Part shown: in pieces, positions 1 to 5,931 of the stretch
How positions within the stretch are numbered: the first letter of the stretch is position 1
How the letters are laid out: each line of letters starts with the position of its first letter
Source of the DNA: Acidobacteriota bacterium
Lineage (GTDB): Bacteria > Acidobacteriota > Terriglobia > Acidiferrales > UBA7541
Length of the DNA: 6,454 nucleotides
Assembly (NCBI GenBank): GCA_003161495.1
Contig: PMOP01000328.1
Coordinates: forward strand, 3,862-10,315
Direction of reading: 5' to 3'
Made by a program: the position numbers and the translations under genes
Notes under the pieces: model-generated
The model's database searches: none
What the model was told of the DNA's origin: nothing
Seen by the model: only the letters and a program-made list of their open reading frames with translations

Positions 1-207
1 TTCACCGGCGGGAAAACGCTGCGGCAGGCGCGGCGCGGCCCAGGGAGTGTACCTGCGCGAACCGCGGAATCGGACGCCATGAGCAAGGATTTGAAGAAGC
101 GCGGATTCCGTTTCGTCGGCTCCACGATTTGCTACGCATTTATGCAAGCCACAGGCATGGTGAACGATCATCTGCGCTCGTGCTTTCGCTGGGCGGAGAT
201 TGAGTAG
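1..207 (+). CDS. tag: DNA-3-methyladenine glycosylase I, C-terminal part
   Basis: This is the last 68 codons of Tag, a base-excision-repair enzyme that removes 3-methyladenine from alkylated DNA. The 5' end lies outside the window; the frame is open from base 1 to the TAG at 205-207. The segment around SDAMSKDLKKRGFRFVGSTI followed by CYAFMQATGMVNDH is the hallmark C-terminal block of the family. The H and C in the NDHLRSC stretch match the second pair of the enzyme's structural zinc ligands (H175 and C179 in the E. coli protein); the first pair would be N-terminal and off-window. The protein ends about 11 residues after that histidine, close to the normal family end, so it is not truncated at the 3' side. 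The stop codon coincides with the GTAG that begins the adjacent hairpin repeat. The first 20 or so visible residues are less conserved. Confidence 0.92.
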   Translation, partial: FTGGKTLRQARRGPGSVPARTAESDAMSKDLKKRGFRFVGSTICYAFMQATGMVNDHLRSCFRWAEIE

Positions 208-234
208 CACAGGCACTCTTGCCTGTGCGGTTTT
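207..234 (+). terminator. Possible terminator of tag inside the repeat
   Basis: On the + strand the left arm reads as a 9-bp stem with a 4-nt loop (207-228) followed by GG and four T. It lies directly after the tag stop codon. It could act as an intrinsic terminator or as a 3'-end stabilising hairpin, but the T tract is short. Confidence 0.4.
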
Positions 235-270
235 CTGTAATTTACGCCATGGAATTATTCTGAGCGCGCC

Positions 271-298
271 AAAACCGCACAGGCAAGAGTGCCTGTGC
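271..298 (-). terminator. Possible terminator of the sixA operon inside the repeat
   Basis: This is the mirror image of the left arm. On the - strand it gives the same 9-bp stem (298-277) followed by GG and TTTT, 17 nt past the sixA stop codon. The repeat pair could therefore serve as a bidirectional terminator for both converging transcripts. The short T tract keeps confidence moderate. Confidence 0.4.
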
Positions 299-314
299 TA
301 CCAAAACCACCGAA

Positions 315-815
315 TCATTTCGCGAGCAGGCGCAGAGCGCTTGCGGGGTAAAGGGCGAGCAAACGTCCTTGAGGCGGCGAGATGCGCTCCAATTCCAAAA
401 GGGCGAGGCCGGCTTTCTTGAGTTCCGTTATTTTTGCGCTGGTGTGCAGGACGTGGCCGATCACGAGGTGCAGGTGCGGTTCGTGGCCGAAACAAAGCAC
501 GACTTTGGCTTTCATGGACTGCAGCTCCCGCAATAAATCGGAAGGGGCGCTCGTGCCTTTCAAGGCGTCGGTGCGAACGATTTTTTTGGAAGAGTAGCCG
601 ATCGTTTCGCAAAAAATTTCCGCGGTTTGCACGGCGCGCAGCCACGGACTGGTCAGCACCGCGTCGGGTTTCACGTCAAGGGCGCGCAATCCGAGAGCTG
701 CGGCATGAGTGCGTTTCATGCCTTTCGGCGTGAGCGGGCGCTCCGTATCGGGCGGGCAATTGGGATCATCGCGGTCCACGGCGATGCCGTGACGGATCAA
801 ATAAAGATGCATCAT
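315..815 (-). CDS. sixA: SixA-type phosphohistidine phosphatase
   Basis: This is a 166-residue histidine-phosphatase-superfamily protein, close to the length of E. coli SixA (161). The catalytic RHG triplet is at residues 8-10, with H9 as the expected phospho-acceptor. An ERPLTPKG block follows at 25-32, SPWLRAVQTAE with a phosphate-pocket arginine (R60) at 56-66, and the second-histidine motif GHEPHL at 110-115. The family removes phosphate from phosphohistidine in phosphorelay proteins; E. coli SixA acts on ArcB-type HPt domains and on the nitrogen PTS protein NPr. No signal peptide is visible, so it is probably cytoplasmic. The ATG at 815 shares its A with the ppx stop (TAATG), which suggests coupled translation. 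Codon 2 is also ATG, so the start could be one residue later. It is the last gene of the operon. A small-molecule substrate cannot be excluded. Confidence 0.85.
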   Translation of the reverse strand: MMHLYLIRHGIAVDRDDPNCPPDTERPLTPKGMKRTHAAALGLRALDVKPDAVLTSPWLRAVQTAEIFCETIGYSSKKIVRTDALKGTSAPSDLLRELQSMKAKVVLCFGHEPHLHLVIGHVLHTSAKITELKKAGLALLELERISPPQGRLLALYPASALRLLAK

Positions 816-2392
816 TAAGCGACTCTCTCTTTCTCAACCAACAGCACCCGCTGAAACGTCAGGCGCAGATTCAATTCCCGTTCCAGAAGCCGCGCTTTTC
901 TTTCGATGCCGGCGAGATTCAGGCGGGATGCGTCGCGCATTTCCACGTGGATGCGGACGTCGCGGGGCCCGCCTTCGACGGTGATTTTGGAAATGGCCTG
1001 GCGGTGATCGCTTTCCAGGCGCTCGGCGAGGCGCAGCATTCCGGCCAGCAGTCGCGTTTTCTTTTTTTGTTCTCGAGTGAGCGTGGCGTACACGGAGTGC
1101 GCCGTGCTGGGTTCGGATTTCCGGTTGTGGTAGCGCACGAGGCAAGCCGTCATATTTTTCGCCCACCCGCGCAAGCCCGGAATCTTTGCGTTGTGAATCA
1201 AATATTCGCCGTGACGATGGTGCGCTTTGCGATTGATGAGCACGCCACAATCGTGAAGCATCGAGGCCGAGGCGAGAATGGTTCGCGCATCAAAATCCAG
1301 ATGATGATACGGCCACAGCTGGTCAAAAAGTTGCAAGGCGAGCGCCTGGACTTGTTCCGCGTGTTTCAAATCGCAACGCACGCGGGCGGCAAAGGACTCC
1401 GCTCCGGCGAGCATGTCTTGCGAGCGATTGCGATGCTCCTCGCTAAGTTCCGGCGGGCCCATCTGCGCGGAAGCCAGTTCATACAGCAAGCCCTCACGCA
1501 CTCCCACGCGCGGAATAATCATTTGGCGCAGGCGCAACCACGATGCCACCGTCACCAGAACGATAGCCGCAACGCCCATCACCTCCGCGCGGTCCCGGCG
1601 CACGGAAAACGATTTCATGCGCTCTTCCACGCTCAATTGCAGAATGTTCCAAAGGCGATCGCGCAGCAATCGGGGATTCAGGGTAGTGAAGCCTTTCATT
1701 CGCGGCCCTGCAGCCAGTGCCGCAAGCGTCTCCGCGTTGCCGCCGCAAGCAACTGTATAGCTTCCGGAAGGACGGGGACGGGCGGGCAGCATGCTTTGCA
1801 GGATGGACAAGACGCGCAGGCGAATTTCATTCGCGGTGTGTTCGTGAATCGCGCCCTGCGCGTGAAACGCTTCCATCAATCGGACCGTTCCGAGAGGCAG
1901 GCCGATGCTTTGCCGCAGGACGCCGCGGTGCAATTCATTGAGCTCGAGGCTGCCGCCGCCGAGATCGAGAATAAAGCGCGGGGGATCGAGATCGCGAACC
2001 GCGCGGAGGACGGCGACACGAACGAGCCGCGCTTCTTCCTCGCCGGAGATAATCTGCAAATCGATTTTGGCCTGATGGCGGATGCGTTCCAGCAGAACAT
2101 GGCCGTTGCGAGCCTCGCGCGCGGCGCTGGTCGTCACGGCTCGATACGCGGTGACGCCGCGCGCGTCCATGATGCTGCGGAATTCGCGGAAGGCCGCGGT
2201 CGCCTCGCGCAATGTTTTGCGATCGAATTCCCCGGAAGTAAAAACGGAATGGCCGAGGCGCACCGGAGCCCGGACTGACTCTACAATTTCCCAATCATCG
2301 GCGGAGCGAATTCGCGCGATCATCAGGCGGAACGCGTTGGATCCGGCGTCGATCGCCGCGAGTTGGATGGGTTTGCGAAGTCTTAGCGCCAC
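815..2392 (-). CDS. ppx: Ppx/GppA phosphatase with C-terminal HD-type domain
   Basis: The predicted 525-residue protein is an exopolyphosphatase or guanosine pentaphosphate phosphohydrolase. The ASKHA-fold half shows AIDAGSNAFRL (13-23), TTSAAREA with R92 (87-94), SGEEEARL (116-123, E119 being the likely catalytic glutamate), the glycine loop ILDLGGGS (141-148), GLPLGTVRL (164-172), a CGGNAETLAAL block near 216, DRAEVM (277-282) and GVREGLLYEL (297-306). From about 320 onward it resembles the HD-like half of long Ppx proteins: H344, H380-D381 (MLHDCG), HHRHGEYL (391-398), RYH (420-422) and an LRLAERLE helix. The family hydrolyses polyphosphate end-residues or pppGpp; the sequence does not decide between them. 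The start is GTG at 2392, overlapping the end of the upstream kinase by 10 nt. Its ribosome-binding site is weak, so translation probably depends on coupling. The start just precedes the conserved AIDAGSN block, and no other in-frame start fits. Confidence 0.9.
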   Translation of the reverse strand: MALRLRKPIQLAAIDAGSNAFRLMIARIRSADDWEIVESVRAPVRLGHSVFTSGEFDRKTLREATAAFREFRSIMDARGVTAYRAVTTSAAREARNGHVLLERIRHQAKIDLQIISGEEEARLVRVAVLRAVRDLDPPRFILDLGGGSLELNELHRGVLRQSIGLPLGTVRLMEAFHAQGAIHEHTANEIRLRVLSILQSMLPARPRPSGSYTVACGGNAETLAALAAGPRMKGFTTLNPRLLRDRLWNILQLSVEERMKSFSVRRDRAEVMGVAAIVLVTVASWLRLRQMIIPRVGVREGLLYELASAQMGPPELSEEHRNRSQDMLAGAESFAARVRCDLKHAEQVQALALQLFDQLWPYHHLDFDARTILASASMLHDCGVLINRKAHHRHGEYLIHNAKIPGLRGWAKNMTACLVRYHNRKSEPSTAHSVYATLTREQKKKTRLLAGMLRLAERLESDHRQAISKITVEGGPRDVRIHVEMRDASRLNLAGIERKARLLERELNLRLTFQRVLLVEKERVA

Positions 2393-3180
2393 AGGTGGGC
2401 CAGCGCAGCGGATGGCCGGTAATGCGTCCGTTGAATGCCAAGATGAGCGGCGATGCGCTTCCGCAAGTCCGTGTTTACGGAAACGACGCTGGCCTCGCCG
2501 TCCAGCGCCAGAAAACCGTGGCGTTCGGAAAGCGATTCAAATTCATTCTTGATCTTGGCTTGATAAAGGATGAAGGACTGAAACAAATCGTCGGAAAGCG
2601 AAAGGTCGCGGCCGGATTCCCAGTAACTGATCGTGTGCGACTTGCGAAACTCGCGCTCGAACGCCACTTCCGGGCGCACGTTGAGCCAGAATGTGAGATC
2701 GGGGCGAACCGCCATTTCGTATAAACCGTTCAGGTAGTCGCGTTCGATGCCGCGGGCCACCGCGCGGGCAATCAAAGTATAGAAGTATCGGTCGGCGAGA
2801 ACAACAAAATCGGAACGCAGCGCCGGGATGATGCGGTGCTCGAGCTGATCGTAGAAATCCGTAGCGTACATCAGCGTAAGCGTCATTCGCGTAATCGTGT
2901 TCTCGGCCAGGAGCGCGTCGATGTCTTTCGCCACCAGGCCCGAGCGGCGCAGGCCCATCGTCTCCACCGCGAAACCTTCGGACTCCAGCCATTCGGTCAG
3001 CAGGGAAATCTGCGTCGAGCGGCCCGATCCGTCCATGCCCTCGATGACGATGAGGGAGCCGCCGAATTCCTCGTCGTTCACGCCAGGAAGAGGAAGTCCA
3101 TAATTGCGCGGGGACGCTCCGGTGGGAGAAAGTCCCTTTTTTGAATGGCCGTTTTTTTTGCTCGACTTCGCGGATTTCAC
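2383..3180 (-). CDS. Thymidylate-kinase-like P-loop protein A (Walker A Lys to Arg)
   Basis: The predicted 265-residue protein belongs to the thymidylate kinase-like P-loop fold. The Walker A loop EGMDGSGRST is at 47-56, and its usual lysine is Arg54 (codon CGC). LADRY at 128-132 matches the DR(Y/H) motif of the family. YWESGRDLSLS at 186-196 sits where the LID would be, and a GFLALDG strand lies near the C-terminus. The classical dTMP-site AYQG segment is absent and reads ARAVARG instead, so dTMP kinase activity is doubtful. The first 25 or so residues form a basic, Ser/Lys-rich tail. I chose GTG 3180 because GGAGG lies 5 nt upstream and the codon overlaps the upstream stop (GTGA); the frame stays open to 3738, but that stretch only shadows gene B. 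It is an end-to-end paralogue of its neighbour B. It could be a degenerate regulatory partner or an active enzyme that tolerates arginine. Confidence 0.78.
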   Translation of the reverse strand: MKSAKSSKKNGHSKKGLSPTGASPRNYGLPLPGVNDEEFGGSLIVIEGMDGSGRSTQISLLTEWLESEGFAVETMGLRRSGLVAKDIDALLAENTITRMTLTLMYATDFYDQLEHRIIPALRSDFVVLADRYFYTLIARAVARGIERDYLNGLYEMAVRPDLTFWLNVRPEVAFEREFRKSHTISYWESGRDLSLSDDLFQSFILYQAKIKNEFESLSERHGFLALDGEASVVSVNTDLRKRIAAHLGIQRTHYRPSAALAHLWR

Positions 3181-3950
3181 AGGGCCCTCCGCGCGGATTT
3201 CTTGGGGGCGAATCGCGCTAGATCGATGCGCGCCTTTACCATCTGGCGCATCTGCTTCTGCAGGGAATTCACCGGCAGCGTGCCGTCCATTACCACGAAC
3301 TTGTCCGACTCGATCATTTCGTCGTACTGCGCCAGGATGCGTCCCTGAAAAATTCGGAAACTTTCCGCGCGATCCAGGGAGAGATTCAAATCCATTCCGG
3401 CTTCGTAATACTTCAGCTTCGGGCGGCCGCTCATGATTCGCTTGACGGCCACATCGAGTGGCGCGCGAAAATAAAACGTAATATCCGGAACGGGGGCGAA
3501 CCGGTAAAGATTGCGCAGCCATCGCGGGGAACAGTTTCGCGCCACGTCGCGCGCAAACGCCGTATAGATATAGCGATCGGCAAGGACGAGGTATCCGCTG
3601 TGAAGCAGCGGCAGGATCTGCCGTTCGCAGCGATCGGCAAAATCGGCGGCATGGAGCAGAGAAAACGTGGTGGGCGTCAGAAGCCGCCGCTGCTTTCCGC
3701 GGCGCGTGGCCGACTTCACGAGCGGCGAGGAATTCCACTCCGTAAAATGAAGGCGATAGCCGCCGATTTCCAGCCAGCGCTTCAATAAGTAGAGTTGTGT
3801 GCTTTTCCCTGAGCCATCGATGCCTTCTACAACAATCAGAGCGCCGGGATACTTTCGGGAAGGCTCCAGCCGCAGGGAGGGAGCTTCGGGAGTTTCAACA
3901 ACCGGATCGCTGAAGGATTGCTCAACCGCTGACGATGGACGCGAAGTCAC
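3177..3950 (-). CDS. Thymidylate-kinase-like P-loop protein B
   Basis: The predicted 257-residue protein opens the operon. It has a Pro/Ser-rich N-terminal tail of about 35 residues, then the Walker A loop EGIDGSGKST (42-51) with Lys49 intact. LADRYIYTAFARDVARN at 123-139 carries the DRY motif, and KYYEAGMDLNLS (180-191) matches the YWESGRDL stretch of paralogue A. A conserved FVVMDG strand lies near the C-terminus. The fold predicts phosphate transfer from ATP to a nucleotide or similar acceptor. The AYQG-type dTMP pocket and the typical LID arginines are not recognisable, so the substrate is open. GTG 3950 was chosen because GGGAG lies 8 nt upstream and the -10 box TATAAT sits 21 nt before it; a longer frame to 4076 would run through that promoter. 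It overlaps gene A by 4 nt. Automated pipelines would probably name it dTMP kinase. Confidence 0.8.
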   Translation of the reverse strand: MTSRPSSAVEQSFSDPVVETPEAPSLRLEPSRKYPGALIVVEGIDGSGKSTQLYLLKRWLEIGGYRLHFTEWNSSPLVKSATRRGKQRRLLTPTTFSLLHAADFADRCERQILPLLHSGYLVLADRYIYTAFARDVARNCSPRWLRNLYRFAPVPDITFYFRAPLDVAVKRIMSGRPKLKYYEAGMDLNLSLDRAESFRIFQGRILAQYDEMIESDKFVVMDGTLPVNSLQKQMRQMVKARIDLARFAPKKSARRAL

Positions 3951-4000
3951 GAGCGTGTCTCCCAAACTTCCATTATACGCACACAATGTAAAAGTTTGGT
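3950..4000 (-). promoter_or_regulatory. Operon promoter with overlapping inverted repeat and ribosome-binding site
   Basis: On the - strand there is a perfect TATAAT at 3977-3972. No good -35 hexamer lies 16-18 nt upstream. An 8-bp inverted repeat, CCAAACTT (3999-3992) and AAGTTTGG (3969-3962), flanks the -10 box, its arms lying about where the -35 and the start point should be. GGGAG at 3963-3959 is 8 nt before the GTG start at 3950. The predicted leader is very short, about 15 nt. The poor -35 with flanking arms fits either a repressor operator or an activator-assisted promoter; the sequence does not decide which. Confidence 0.5.
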
Positions 4001-4046
4001 GACAACAAGATGAGTGAAATATGAACGGCCGGAGCGCCAGCTTGAT

Positions 4047-4065
4047 CCCTTGTTCGCCACAAGGG
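4047..4065 (-). terminator. Weak hairpin after the PilZ gene
   Basis: Seven base pairs (cccttgt with acaaggg) close a 5-nt loop, 8 nt past the stop codon of the PilZ gene. No T run follows on the - strand, so it is at best a weak or factor-assisted terminator, and some read-through into the kinase operon is possible. Confidence 0.25.
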
Positions 4066-4072
4066 GTAGGAT

Positions 4073-5752
4073 TCACCGTTTGGAAGCAGCTCCGACCGGC
4101 TGAAGCTCAGGTTTCGAATCGCTCGGGGTTTCGGGGGCAATGGGCTTCGAAAAGAGCGCGATCGCATCCGAGATTCGCTGGGATTCCTTCTGTTTGGCCG
4201 TCTGCCAATTCAGAAAGGCGTCCTTGGCTTGCGTCACCTCGCCCAGGTTGTGCTTGATGCGATCCAGGCAATGCGCGGTCATGCGTTCGATCTCCACCTG
4301 GATCTGCGCGCTTTCCTGGGACTTTCGCGCCTCGTATTCTTCAAATCGCTTGCGCTCGGCTGCCTCATAGCTGTTCAGCGCATCCAGGCGTTTGGCGCCA
4401 TCCTGCAGCAGTTCGCCAATCGGAATGCCTGCGGCTTCCACAGCCATCAGAATGGAGGCCCTCTTTACATCATTGGCCATGCCTTGCAGGTGATTGCTGT
4501 CGAGCATGGACGATACGGTGTCGATGTTGTAGCCGAGCCGGGAACTCATGATCCCCACCGCGACGTAAATATCCTGCAACGAAAGCAGGCTGCCCTGGTT
4601 GGGTGGAAGTCCAGTGGCTCTTGCGTATGGGGTCGTTTGATGTTCTGGATTGGATTTGGCATCGGCGTTACTCACCTGTGCTTTCGGATTACTACTGTTT
4701 CCATCCACTGCGGCCTGCTTCTGGCGTCCGGAACCGATATTCATTAATTTATTAAACACGATGTTCCTCTCTTGTCCTTGTGACGGCGGTTGCGCAAGGG
4801 GTTCATTTTGCACGTGAGTGTCTGACTTTGGAGGGTTCCTTGTGCCGGGATCGGCAATGGGTGAACTTTTGTTCGAAACCTCAGCTGCATTCGGCGGTTT
4901 GGGGACTGCTTGTACCGGCAAGGCGACGGTTTGGGCGACAATTGGTGCAAGCGCTGGCTCAGGGTGGATGGTTGGCAATTCCTGCGTAATCTTTGGTTGC
5001 TGCGGCGGTTCGGGTTGAATTGGTGGCGCAGCTTCCACGGCGACAGGTAATGCGCCCGTTTTGACTTCGATTGGTGCAGGCGCTGGCTCAGGGTGGATTG
5101 TTGGCAATTCCTGGGTGATCTTTTGTTGCTGTGTCGGCGCGGATTGAATTGGGGACGCAGCTTCCACGGCGACAAGCAGTGCCACCGTTTTGTCTCCGAT
5201 GGGCGCAGACACCGGGTCGGGATGGATTGCAGGCAATTCCTGCTTAGCCCTTTGTTGCTGCAGCGGTGCGACCTGAACCGCGGGCACTTCCTCCTCGACC
5301 ATGGGTGAAACGAGGATTTTGGCGGCGATTGCGGCCGGTCCAGGCACGGGACTGGGCATAGGAAGGTCCTGCGCAGTATTTTCCTCTCGCGGCAGTGCCT
5401 CTTGGGTGTTGTTCGACGAAAGTTTGGATGGGTTGGTTGTCGCATGAGCAAGCAACTCCGTTGTTTGCGGCGAGTTTTCAAAGGCCTCACGCTGAATGCC
5501 TAGAACGAAATCCCCTCCATCGCGCCGGCAATACTTGGCAATCCCGAGGAACTCCTCCTTAAGCCACCTGACTTTCAGCTTGGCCCCAATGTTTACGGGC
5601 ACGGGGAGGCGGATACACGCCCCAGAAGCGGATGTATCCTCGATCTTTGCCAAAACGCCTCGCCAGGCTCCGGGTTGATCTTCCCAGAGCACTTCGGCTT
5701 TTGCCATGATGGCTTTCCTTGGCTCCAGCCTAAGTCTGATCAGACCACTCAT
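4073..5752 (-). CDS. PilZ-domain protein with repeat linker and C-terminal coiled coil
   Basis: The predicted protein has 559 residues. Residues 8-87 form a PilZ domain, the cyclic-di-GMP-binding fold: RLEPR (8-12) fits the RxxxR motif, DTSASG (39-44) is the DxSxxG motif, and strands end at FVLGIQ. Residues 90 to about 385 are a Pro/Gln/Ala-rich low-complexity linker, including three copies of a 43-residue repeat (from 165). From 389 a conserved helical region begins with LSLQDIYVAVGIMSSRLGYN, followed by a charged coiled coil (about 459-531). I associate this C-terminal block with Acidobacteriota hypothetical proteins. There is no signal peptide or membrane segment. The start is uncertain. 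ATG 5752 has no ribosome-binding site but keeps RxxxR; ATG 5707 has AAGGA 8 nt upstream but would lose it; TTG 5758 is also in frame. A cyclic-di-GMP-responsive scaffold is plausible, but the function is unknown. Confidence 0.78.
   Translation of the reverse strand: MSGLIRLRLEPRKAIMAKAEVLWEDQPGAWRGVLAKIEDTSASGACIRLPVPVNIGAKLKVRWLKEEFLGIAKYCRRDGGDFVLGIQREAFENSPQTTELLAHATTNPSKLSSNNTQEALPREENTAQDLPMPSPVPGPAAIAAKILVSPMVEEEVPAVQVAPLQQQRAKQELPAIHPDPVSAPIGDKTVALLVAVEAASPIQSAPTQQQKITQELPTIHPEPAPAPIEVKTGALPVAVEAAPPIQPEPPQQPKITQELPTIHPEPALAPIVAQTVALPVQAVPKPPNAAEVSNKSSPIADPGTRNPPKSDTHVQNEPLAQPPSQGQERNIVFNKLMNIGSGRQKQAAVDGNSSNPKAQVSNADAKSNPEHQTTPYARATGLPPNQGSLLSLQDIYVAVGIMSSRLGYNIDTVSSMLDSNHLQGMANDVKRASILMAVEAAGIPIGELLQDGAKRLDALNSYEAAERKRFEEYEARKSQESAQIQVEIERMTAHCLDRIKHNLGEVTQAKDAFLNWQTAKQKESQRISDAIALFSKPIAPETPSDSKPELQPVGAASKR
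4913..5260 (-). repeat. 129-bp in-frame tandem repeat (2.7 copies) in the PilZ gene
   Basis: The copies occupy 5260-5132, 5131-5003 and 5002 to about 4913 (partial). Each encodes a 43-residue unit with the core QELP(A/T)IHP(D/E)P, then API, then ALxVAVEAA, and begins with QQQ or QQP. Copies 2 and 3 are closest to each other at DNA level and copy 1 has diverged more, so copy number was probably amplified from an internal unit. Because 129 is a multiple of three, copy changes preserve the frame and only alter linker length. A fragment resembling the unit's end (VPAVQVAPL) precedes copy 1. Confidence 0.85.
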
Positions 5753-5796
5753 AATCAAGATATATCGGCAAAAAATGGAAGCTCTTCACCGTAAGA

Positions 5797-5812
5797 ATTA
5801 GAGCATTCTAAT
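5797..5812. promoter_or_regulatory. Small palindrome upstream of the PilZ gene
   Basis: ATTAGA, GCAT and TCTAAT form a 16-bp inverted repeat with 6-bp arms, 44 nt upstream of the proposed ATG at 5752, in the AT-rich stretch 5759-5824. The position suits a repressor or activator site. I found no convincing -35/-10 pair in this stretch, so the assignment is tentative. Confidence 0.25.
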
Positions 5813-5824
5813 GTTTTTGATTTA

Positions 5825-5895
5825 TGTAGCGCCCGCCTTCAGGCGGGCAACAAACTTGAGATTACGAAGATGCCCGCCTAAAGGCGGGCGCTACA
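5825..5895. repeat. Second paired REP-like hairpin element, different family
   Basis: Inverted 25-bp arms (5825-5849 and 5871-5895) match at 24 positions; the one difference lies in the hairpin loop. They are separated by a 21-nt spacer. Each arm is TGTAGC followed by a GCCCGCC stem, a 4-nt loop and GGCGGGC. The architecture (GTAG foot, short GC-rich hairpin, inverted pair) is that of the 204-301 element, but the stem sequence is unrelated. It lies in the 179-bp gap between two - strand genes, where it may also stabilise or end the transcript from the gene at the right edge. The REPIN-type assignment is inference. Confidence 0.83.
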
Positions 5896-5931
5896 AAGCG
5901 GTTGAAGGGTTAATCGCCCGAGACTGAGACG

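Larger units (their letters stand above)
204..301. repeat. Paired REP-like hairpins (REPIN-type inverted repeat)
   Basis: Two perfect 31-bp inverted arms (204-234 and 271-301) are separated by a 36-nt spacer. Each arm starts with GTAG and then folds on itself: gcacaggca, a ctct loop, then tgcctgtgc (9-bp stem; 207-228 in the left arm, mirrored at 277-298). GTAG at the foot of a short hairpin, with two such units in inverted orientation, is the described architecture of REP doublets (REPINs), which are mobilised by TnpA-REP/RAYT transposases of the IS200/IS605 Y1 type. No such transposase is in the window. The element fills nearly the whole gap between the convergent genes tag and sixA. The arm structure is seen directly; the REPIN assignment is inference from it. 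Confidence 0.85.

Noticed and set aside
204..301. Possible CRISPR repeat or tRNA-like fold
   Set aside because: There are only two arms, inverted rather than direct, with one spacer and internal hairpins beginning with GTAG. This fits a REP doublet, not a CRISPR array or a cloverleaf.
947..2278. A 443-codon open frame on the + strand opposite ppx
   Set aside because: It lies entirely antisense to a gene with full family motifs, its translation shows no recognisable domain, and long antisense frames are expected in GC-rich coding DNA.
3152..3159. Run of eight A on the coding strand near the start of kinase-like gene A, containing an A_AAA_AAC slippery heptamer
   Set aside because: The -1 frame downstream encodes nothing recognisable and no stimulatory structure is evident. 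It is more likely chance from Lys codons, though transcriptional slippage there is not excluded.
3181..3738. N-terminal extension of kinase-like protein A to 451 residues
   Set aside because: The extra part is a frame-shifted shadow of kinase-like protein B. GTG 3180 has a good GGAGG and the expected overlap with the B stop codon.
3951..4076. N-terminal extension of kinase-like protein B to 299 residues
   Set aside because: The extension would be encoded by the promoter region, including the TATAAT, and has no family similarity.
4744..5490. A 248-codon open frame on the - strand in another frame of the PilZ gene
   Set aside because: It spans the 129-bp repeats, whose length is a multiple of three, so any frame open in one copy stays open in all. 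The translation is Arg/Ser/Pro/Gln-rich with no domain.
5759..5824. Candidate sigma-70 promoter for the PilZ gene (TATATC and GATATA near 5765)
   Set aside because: No acceptable -35 lies at 16-18 nt, and start-codon choice is itself unsettled, so no promoter is called.
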